From: JAZNUH01 sp045592225
Lineage (GTDB): Bacteria > Bacillota > Clostridia > UMGS1883 > UMGS1540
Direction: 5' to 3'
Length of the DNA: 14,874 nucleotides
Assembly (NCBI GenBank): GCA_045592225.1
Contig: JAZNUH010000085.1
Location: 1-14,874 of the forward strand
Below are positions 1 through 5,356 of this stretch, piece by piece; position 1 is the first letter of the stretch; every line of letters begins with the position of its first letter. The notes under the pieces were generated by a model, which was not told where the DNA came from, did not search any database, and saw only the letters and a list, made by a program, of their open reading frames with translations. Made by a program: the position numbers and the translations under genes.

Positions 1-841
1 GACACCCTATACTGTTCTGAGTGAAAACCTCTCAGCGAAAGAGCTTAATCTTTTGGGTAAATGTGTTGCAGAAAATATAAATGCAGATTATGACGGAATA
101 ATAGTAACTCACGGAACAGACAGTCTGCAATATACTGCGGCGGCGCTTTCGTTTATGTTTCAGGGAGCCGGTATGCCTATTATACTGGTGTCGTCGGATT
201 ATCCTCTCGAGCACGAAAAATCCAACGGGATAATCAATTTTACAGCTGCTGTGGAATTTATTAAAGCAGGAGCAGGGAGCGGCGTTTTTGTAAGCTATAA
301 AAACAGTAATGAAGATAAAGTGCGCATACATACAGGAGCAAGAACTGCGGCGCACAGAGAGGCATCGGATGCTGTGTACAGCATAGACGAAAAGCCCTAC
401 GCGTTTTACCATGGTAAAATACAGATAAATGCAGAATATTCTGTGGGTAGAACAGGAGCGTCTACAGGAGTAACCGAGTTTTGTGAGTATCCCGATATTC
501 TTGTGATAGAAAGCAGACCCGGGGATCGATACAATTATTCTCTGAAGGACTGCAAGGCAGTAATACTGGCGCCCTATCATTCTGCCACACTGAACACGCA
601 AAACGAAAAGCTTATAGAATTTTGTGAGCAGGCATATAAAAATAACATACCGGTCTTTCTTGTTAATGCGAGGACGGATACAGGATACGAAAGTGAACGC
701 ATTTTTGAAAAAATGCATCTTGAAATTTTGCCCTTGTGCAGTAAGGTTGCCATATATGTAAAGTGTTGGCAGGCAATAAGCACGGGAGAAAATGTACGTG
801 AATTTGTTAAAGAACCCATTGCACAGGAATTTTGCAGATAA
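1..841 (+). CDS. L-asparaginase family protein, 5' end outside the window
   Basis: The frame is open from the first bases to TAA at 839-841, giving 279 visible residues. Asparaginases are usually about 330 residues, so roughly 50 N-terminal residues, including the first catalytic Thr motif, lie off the left edge. The second signature is visible as THGTDSLQ (visible residues 36-43), where Thr39-Asp40 would match the catalytic Thr-Asp pair. A C-terminal-type asparaginase domain follows (about residues 165-279). Classical enzymes hydrolyse L-asparagine to aspartate and ammonia. Oddity: in the segment GARTAAHREASDA (about bases 335-373), where type I and II enzymes carry the catalytic Lys, I see Ala/His instead. 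Activity or substrate may therefore differ. No internal start is needed; TTG at 53 is not a real start. The next gene begins 12 bp downstream behind AAAGGAG. The family is secure; asparaginase activity is not. Confidence 0.85.
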   Translation, partial: TPYTVLSENLSAKELNLLGKCVAENINADYDGIIVTHGTDSLQYTAAALSFMFQGAGMPIILVSSDYPLEHEKSNGIINFTAAVEFIKAGAGSGVFVSYKNSNEDKVRIHTGARTAAHREASDAVYSIDEKPYAFYHGKIQINAEYSVGRTGASTGVTEFCEYPDILVIESRPGDRYNYSLKDCKAVILAPYHSATLNTQNEKLIEFCEQAYKNNIPVFLVNARTDTGYESERIFEKMHLEILPLCSKVAIYVKCWQAISTGENVREFVKEPIAQEFCR

Positions 842-853
842 AGGAGTTTATCT

Positions 854-2254
854 ATGAAAAAGCTACACAGACTTATTTTAATACTTCTGTTTATTCTGCC
901 ATTTGTAGCCGGCGGGGTAGGTTATCGTTTGACCGGAGATGGTTGGCTTGATGCATTATATCAGGCGGGCGGAATGTATTTTTTCAACGCGGCATCCAAA
1001 AACAATAATTTTCTTGTGGAGTTTTCAAGATGGATGGCGCCCGTGGTTATGATAAGCGGAGTGGTTATTATTCTTCAGGAAGCATTTATCAAGGTAAAGC
1101 ATTTTATAATAGGCTTTTGGCCGGATGCTGTTGCGGTATATGGAAACACGCATTTTGACGAAATTATCAAATCAAAAATAAAGCATGTAATTCTTGCAAA
1201 GGACGGAATTGTAAGAGATGTTGCAAGGCATATGATTATGTTCCCGACAGATGAAGAAAGTATAGGGTTTTACACACAGAATAAAAAAGCATTTGCCGGA
1301 AAAGAGGTTTACATAAAGCTTTCGTCAAACGACGGATTCAATTTCACCCTTGACAATGTAAGGTTTTTCAACTTAAACGAGATTGTTGCAAGAAACTACT
1401 GGCAGCAAAATAATCTTGCGCGACTGGGCGAGAATGACCATATGAAAATAGCAATAATAGGCTCGGGCCCTCTTGCAAGAAAGATTATGATATACGGCGT
1501 GCTTAACAATATTTATTCGCTGACACAGAAAATAGAGTATTATGTCTGGGGAGAAAACACTCTTTTTGAAGGACTGCATTCTGATTTTGAATTCATGAAT
1601 GAGGATGCAATTACATTTTGCAGTGACAGTGTGGAAGAAAATATTAAGTGTATAGCTTCGGCGGACAGAATTATATTAACCGAAGAAACCGACATGGATA
1701 TTATATCCGGACTGTGCGAAATTTCAAAAGCACGAATAGACTACTTTGACCCGACAGGAACATTTGTCAATGTCTTCGGGTATGACAAGCTTAATACATT
1801 TGGCAATTATGAGGAGATACTTACTTTGGAAAATATACGTACAGACAATCTGTACCGTTTTGCAAAAGAACTCAACTACAAATACGCAGTGATGTATGGC
1901 GACGGATTGGAAACACGCGATAAAAAGACAGCTGTGGATGAAGAATGGGAGCGCCTGAACGCATTTACCAAGGGGTCAAATATTGCATCGGGTGACTACC
2001 ATAGCATACGCCTTGATGTCATGAAGCAAAAAGGTAAAACAGACGTTGACAGCGAGCTTGCCGAGCTGGAGCATATAAGATGGTGCAGATACCATTTTCT
2101 GAACCATTGGAAATACGGTGAAACACCGGACGGAAAAAAGAATGCGGCGGAGAAAATACATCCCTGTCTTGTAGAATTTGATAAATTGACAGAGCAGGAC
2201 AAGCAAAAGGATGTTGAAGCCGTAAAAGTACTGTTGGAGTTGAAAAATGATTAA
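854..2254 (+). CDS. Membrane protein with channel-like N-terminus, Rossmann-like domains and C-terminal RyR domain
   Basis: This 466-residue protein starts at an ATG behind AAAGGAG (840-846). Hydrophobic segments at about residues 5-24 and 61-77 flank an amphipathic stretch (about 30-46, WLDALYQAGGMYFF). That layout recalls a two-helix ion channel with a pore loop, but there is no potassium filter GYG. A first alpha/beta region (about 90-190) is followed by a clear Rossmann start at 198-208 (KIAIIGSGPLA), as in TrkA-N/RCK nucleotide-binding domains. The C-terminus (about 400-464) matches the RyR domain, the ryanodine receptor repeat also found in bacteria: ELEHIRW at 404-410, then HFLNHWKYG and an IHPCLVEFDKL segment. 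The product is probably anchored in the membrane with a large cytoplasmic sensor part. Its biochemical role is unknown; a ligand-gated channel or nucleotide sensor is inference. The 3' end overlaps the HAD gene by 8 bp, so the two are probably translationally coupled. Confidence 0.8.
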   Translation: MKKLHRLILILLFILPFVAGGVGYRLTGDGWLDALYQAGGMYFFNAASKNNNFLVEFSRWMAPVVMISGVVIILQEAFIKVKHFIIGFWPDAVAVYGNTHFDEIIKSKIKHVILAKDGIVRDVARHMIMFPTDEESIGFYTQNKKAFAGKEVYIKLSSNDGFNFTLDNVRFFNLNEIVARNYWQQNNLARLGENDHMKIAIIGSGPLARKIMIYGVLNNIYSLTQKIEYYVWGENTLFEGLHSDFEFMNEDAITFCSDSVEENIKCIASADRIILTEETDMDIISGLCEISKARIDYFDPTGTFVNVFGYDKLNTFGNYEEILTLENIRTDNLYRFAKELNYKYAVMYGDGLETRDKKTAVDEEWERLNAFTKGSNIASGDYHSIRLDVMKQKGKTDVDSELAELEHIRWCRYHFLNHWKYGETPDGKKNAAEKIHPCLVEFDKLTEQDKQKDVEAVKVLLELKND

Positions 2255-2933
2255 AAATATTCTTTTAGACCTTGATAATACAATACTGGATTTTAATGCG
2301 GCAGAGAGAGCCGCACTTATAAAGACCCTTGAGAATTTGGGGCTGGAACCCGACGGAAAAATGCTTGAAAGGTACAGTGAAATAAACCTTTCGCAGTGGA
2401 AGCTTTTAGAAAAGGGTGAAATTACTCTGCCCGAGCTTAAAATCCGCAGATACCAATTATTTTTTGATGAATACGGCGTAAAGGAATCAGCGGCAGATGC
2501 GGCAAAATACTACGAGGGTCAGCTTGGGTTTGGCTGGTTTTTTATGGACGGTGCAGAGGAGCTACTTGAAATTCTGTACAAAAAATACCGCCTGTACATA
2601 GTATCAAACGGCATTACCGCAGTGCAGACAAGACGTATAGAGGGTACAGGCATAGATAAATATATGTCGGGTATATTCCTTTCGCAGGAGGTAGGCACAG
2701 TAAAGCCGAATAAAGAATTTTTTGATTACTGCTTTGAACACGCAAAGGAGCTTGTAAAGGAAGAATGCGTAATAGTGGGTGACAGCCTGTCCTCGGACAT
2801 AAGAGGCGGAAAAAATGCGGGAATTAAAACCGTTTGGTTTAATCCTAAAGGGGAGAAGGCTCCTGAAGAACTCACACCTGATTATGAATTTGGCAATCTT
2901 TTGGAACTTCCTGGAATACTTGAGAAAATTTAA
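2247..2933 (+). CDS. HAD-superfamily hydrolase, YjjG-like 5'-nucleotidase
   Basis: This 228-residue protein has all four HAD motifs: motif I DLDNT (Asp8 nucleophile, Asp10), motif II VSN (Ser120), motif III Lys153 in TVKPNKEFF, and motif IV GDSLSSD (178-184). The cap inserted after motif I is helical, as in subfamily I HADs. The best family match is YjjG/YfnB, whose members remove phosphate from pyrimidine nucleoside monophosphates, often in house-cleaning of abnormal nucleotides. Substrate cannot be read from sequence, and other small phosphoesters are possible. The ATG lies inside the end of the RyR-domain gene (8-bp overlap) with GGAG at 2236-2239, so it is co-transcribed and probably translationally coupled. 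A strong hairpin begins at the stop codon, making this the last gene of the operon. Confidence 0.85.
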   Translation: MIKNILLDLDNTILDFNAAERAALIKTLENLGLEPDGKMLERYSEINLSQWKLLEKGEITLPELKIRRYQLFFDEYGVKESAADAAKYYEGQLGFGWFFMDGAEELLEILYKKYRLYIVSNGITAVQTRRIEGTGIDKYMSGIFLSQEVGTVKPNKEFFDYCFEHAKELVKEECVIVGDSLSSDIRGGKNAGIKTVWFNPKGEKAPEELTPDYEFGNLLELPGILEKI

Positions 2934-2972
2934 AAAAGAGCAGAAAAGTCATTGACTTTTCTGCTCTTTTTT
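2932..2972. terminator. Bidirectional intrinsic terminator
   Basis: A perfect 19-bp stem (2932-2950 with 2954-2972) closes a 3-base loop. Its core AGAGCAGAAAAGTC is bracketed by A6 and T6, so each strand gives a hairpin followed by a U tract. It separates the plus-strand HAD gene from the minus-strand CotF gene and overlaps the last base of one gene and the stop codon of the other. Confidence 0.93.
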
Positions 2973-3234
2973 ACTGCATTTGATATTTTGTTTTAACCTG
3001 ATTTATCTGCTGAGGCTGTGCCTCTGTCATATTGTACCAGCCCTTTTGTTCCATTACAGAAAAAATCTGATGCTGCATTTCAAGGGACTGATTTAAAATA
3101 TCCTTAAAGCTATAGTGTAAATCCTCGGTTGAAGATTCCTGTACAGCTGTATGATAAAGGTTTGTAAGTGTTTTAGATGTGAGAAGTATATCGTCCATAT
3201 ATTCTCTGTCGCTCATATTCTGTTTGGCTGCCAT
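2971..3234 (-). CDS. Spore coat protein, CotF family
   Basis: This 87-residue, mostly helical protein matches the Coat F domain of short clostridial CotF-like coat proteins. It opens MSDREYMDDILLTSKTL (about residues 7-23), has a central helix containing FKDILNQSLEMQHQIF (about 43-58), and ends GWYNMTEAQPQQINQVKTKY (65-84). The final part is the typical short segment found after the coat helices. It is expected in the spore coat or under mother-cell control; that is family knowledge, not visible here. The start ATG (3232-3234) follows a near-perfect SD, AAGGAGGG. It lies 11 bp downstream of a second small gene, so the two form one operon. The product is short compared with Bacillus subtilis CotF, but normal for the clostridial type. 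Confidence 0.88.
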   Translation of the reverse strand: MAAKQNMSDREYMDDILLTSKTLTNLYHTAVQESSTEDLHYSFKDILNQSLEMQHQIFSVMEQKGWYNMTEAQPQQINQVKTKYQMQ

Positions 3235-3245
3235 AATTACCCTCC

Positions 3246-3425
3246 TTATTTATTAAGCTGTGTCACAAGATTGTTATAGTGCTGTTTATGCTGACAGGCA
3301 AGCTCGTGCAAAATGTTTTTAAGGCTTGTATCCTGAATTTTGCTTGCATAGTCGTTGCATTTTGTCTGCAGCTGTTCTTCCATGCCGAGGGTGTCTTCGA
3401 GATATAAAAGTTCTTTGGGTGTCAT
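3246..3425 (-). CDS. 59-residue helical protein, probable spore-coat/ferritin-like partner of CotF
   Basis: This short gene reads ATG (3423-3425) to TAA (3246-3248), 59 residues, behind a strong SD (TAGGAGGTAA, about 3431-3440). The protein begins MTPKELLYLEDTLGMEEQLQ, continues with a second helix (CNDYASKIQDTSLKNIL) and ends HELACQHKQHYNNLVTQLNK. The pattern of LEDTLGMEEQ, then D..LK..L.ELA..H..HYN.L, is typical of the small helical proteins encoded next to CotF-like genes in clostridia, and resembles half of a ferritin-like four-helix bundle. Such proteins are often annotated as spore coat proteins. The 11-bp gap to the CotF gene and its strong SD support this as a real gene. Function beyond a coat association is inferred. 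Confidence 0.82.
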   Translation of the reverse strand: MTPKELLYLEDTLGMEEQLQTKCNDYASKIQDTSLKNILHELACQHKQHYNNLVTQLNK

Positions 3426-3517
3426 AAGTTTTACCTCCTAAAAATAATACATATTTATTATTTGCGTACAGAACATAAAAATATGCGGTTTTAAATTGGT
3501 AAAATTTATTTAAGTTG

Positions 3518-3546
3518 TTGATTTGTTTCTTGTACTGTGATATAAT
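3518..3546 (+). promoter_or_regulatory. Sigma-A-type promoter for the phosphate cotransporter operon
   Basis: The -35 TTGATT (3518-3523) and -10 TATAAT (3541-3546) are 17 bp apart, with TGA directly before the -10 as an extended -10 element. Transcription would start near 3553, leaving a leader of about 30 nt before the ATG at 3584. The 158-bp divergent gap 3426-3583 otherwise holds only AT-rich sequence and the minus-strand SD. Confidence 0.8.
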
Positions 3547-3583
3547 TCCTATAACTACACAAGAAAATTTACAGGGGGAAATT

Positions 3584-5341
3584 ATGGACATTTTCAACAT
3601 ATTAAGTTTAATTGGTGGATTGGCTCTGTTCCTTTTTGGTATGGATCTTATGGGCGACAGCCTGAAAAAACTGGCAGGCGGCAAACTGGAATCTGTTCTT
3701 GCAAGACTTACTTCAAATCGTTGGAAAGGTCTTTTACTTGGTTTTCTGGTGACAGCGGTTATACAGTCGTCATCAGCTACTACCGTTATGCTGGTCGGAT
3801 TTGTAAATTCAGGCATTATGCAGCTGGGACAGACAATTGGTCCTATTATGGGTGCTAATCTGGGTACTACCGTTACAGCATGGCTGCTCAGTACTACAGA
3901 GATTAACGGAGCCACCATAATACTTAAGCTTTTAAAGCCCGAATCATTTACTCCTATTCTTGCCGCAGTCGGTGTTATTATGACAATGATGGGCAAGACC
4001 GATAAAAAGAAAAACGTTGGTACAATCCTTGTAGGTTTTGCTGTACTTATGTTTGGTATGGAAACCATGAGTGGTGCGGTTGAAGGTCTTAAAGATAACG
4101 AGGCGTTTACAAATATACTTACTATGTTTGGAAATAACCCGATAATGGGCATATTGGTCGGAACAGCATTTACTGCTATTATCCAGTCTTCATCAGCATC
4201 TGTAGGTGTACTGCAGGCTCTTTCTGTATCATGTATTATTCCCTACTCAACAGCGATACCGGTTATTTTGGGACAGAATATTGGTACAACAATTACTCCT
4301 ATTATTTCATCGGTAAGCGGTAATACAGAGTCAAAACGAGTGGCATTTGCCTGCCTGTATATTAAAATGATAGGTGTTGTTATAGTTGCCGGGGCGTTCT
4401 ATCTCTTAAATCATTTTATTGATTTTACCTTTATGGATGAGGCGGTTTCGCCTCTGAAAATTGCAGGAGTACATACATTCTTTAACTTCCTGTCAACCAT
4501 AATTCTTATGCCATTCTGCTCATGGATAGAAAAACTGGTTGTTAAAACAATCAAGGGTAAAACAACTGATGAATATGATGTGTTTGACACTCTGGATGAG
4601 AGATTCTTGTCTGTTCCTTCTTTTGCGGTTGAAAAATGTAAGGAACTGGTTTGCGAAATGGCAAAAATTTCTGCGGACTCGTTTAATCGTGCAGTAGCAC
4701 TTGTTGATAAGTATGACGCGGCTGAATTTGACGAAATTGTGAAGCTGGAAAAGCTGGTGGATAAGTATGAGGATAAAACAAGCACATATCTTGTTAAAAT
4801 CACCGCAAATAAAGTTTCGTCAAAAGACAGTAAGCTTGTTTCCGAACTTCTTCACTGCGTAGGTGATATTGAAAGAATTTCCGATCACGCCCTCAATATT
4901 GCTGAGGCGGCAAAGGAAATTTACGACAAGGAAATAAGCTTCTCCCAGAAGGCAAAAGAAGACCTGGCAATAATCAGCGCAGCGGTTACAGAAACACTGG
5001 AACTTTCGGTAGCGGCTCTCTCGGCAGACGATATGGAAAGCGCAAAACGAGTTGAACCTCTTGAACAGGTTATTGACAGACTTAAGAGAAAAATTAAAAA
5101 CGGACACATTACAAGACTCAGACAGGGCGATTGCACAATGGAGCTTGGCTTTATCCTGTCCGACCTTTTAACAAACTACGAAAGAGTTTCTGACCATTGT
5201 TCAAATATTGCAATTTGCGTTATAGAACTCAGTAACGGTACATTTGAAGCTCACGAGTACTTAAATAAGCTTAAGGAAAATGAGGAGAAGGAATTTGCCG
5301 ATTTGTACGAAACTTACAAGGCAAAATACTATATGGAATAA
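3584..5341 (+). CDS. Na+/phosphate cotransporter, NptA type, with PhoU-like domain
   Basis: The start is the ATG at 3584 (MDIFNILSLIGGLALF) behind AGGGGGAA. A frame open further upstream would begin inside the promoter and is rejected. The 585-residue protein has the two inverted repeats of the Na/Pi cotransporter family, each with a QSSSA motif (residues 61-65 and 201-205) and a matching G-x-N-x-GTT motif (GANLGTT near 90-96, GQNIGTT near 230-236). About eight or nine membrane segments fill residues 1-320. The tail (about 340-565) is a helical PhoU-like domain with repeated charged helices and the ERISDHALNIAE and ERVSDHCSNIA motifs. Family members import phosphate with sodium; the PhoU part is thought to regulate transport. 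It is the first gene after a clear promoter and is followed 15 bp later by a glycosyltransferase, so the two are co-transcribed. Confidence 0.92.
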   Translation: MDIFNILSLIGGLALFLFGMDLMGDSLKKLAGGKLESVLARLTSNRWKGLLLGFLVTAVIQSSSATTVMLVGFVNSGIMQLGQTIGPIMGANLGTTVTAWLLSTTEINGATIILKLLKPESFTPILAAVGVIMTMMGKTDKKKNVGTILVGFAVLMFGMETMSGAVEGLKDNEAFTNILTMFGNNPIMGILVGTAFTAIIQSSSASVGVLQALSVSCIIPYSTAIPVILGQNIGTTITPIISSVSGNTESKRVAFACLYIKMIGVVIVAGAFYLLNHFIDFTFMDEAVSPLKIAGVHTFFNFLSTIILMPFCSWIEKLVVKTIKGKTTDEYDVFDTLDERFLSVPSFAVEKCKELVCEMAKISADSFNRAVALVDKYDAAEFDEIVKLEKLVDKYEDKTSTYLVKITANKVSSKDSKLVSELLHCVGDIERISDHALNIAEAAKEIYDKEISFSQKAKEDLAIISAAVTETLELSVAALSADDMESAKRVEPLEQVIDRLKRKIKNGHITRLRQGDCTMELGFILSDLLTNYERVSDHCSNIAICVIELSNGTFEAHEYLNKLKENEEKEFADLYETYKAKYYME

Positions 5342-5356
5342 AATAAGAGGTAAAAT

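Noticed and set aside
32..718. Long minus-strand open frame (228 codons) opposite the asparaginase gene
   Set aside because: No ribosome binding site, Cys/Arg/Ile-rich non-protein-like composition, and it lies fully opposite a gene with clear family motifs.
3426..3517. Sigma-E or sigma-K promoter for the coat operon
   Set aside because: A CATATTTT-like -10 is present on the minus strand near 3478-3485, but no -35 element sits at proper spacing, so I do not call it, although mother-cell control is expected.
3515..3583. Upstream extension of the phosphate cotransporter gene by 23 codons
   Set aside because: It would start inside the -35/-10 promoter and lacks an SD; the ATG at 3584 has AGGGGGAA and begins the conserved N-terminus.
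3319..4152. Minus-strand open frame of 277 codons opposite the phosphate cotransporter gene
   Set aside because: It runs through the divergent promoter region and the real 59-residue gene in another frame; its composition is the mirror of a membrane protein gene.
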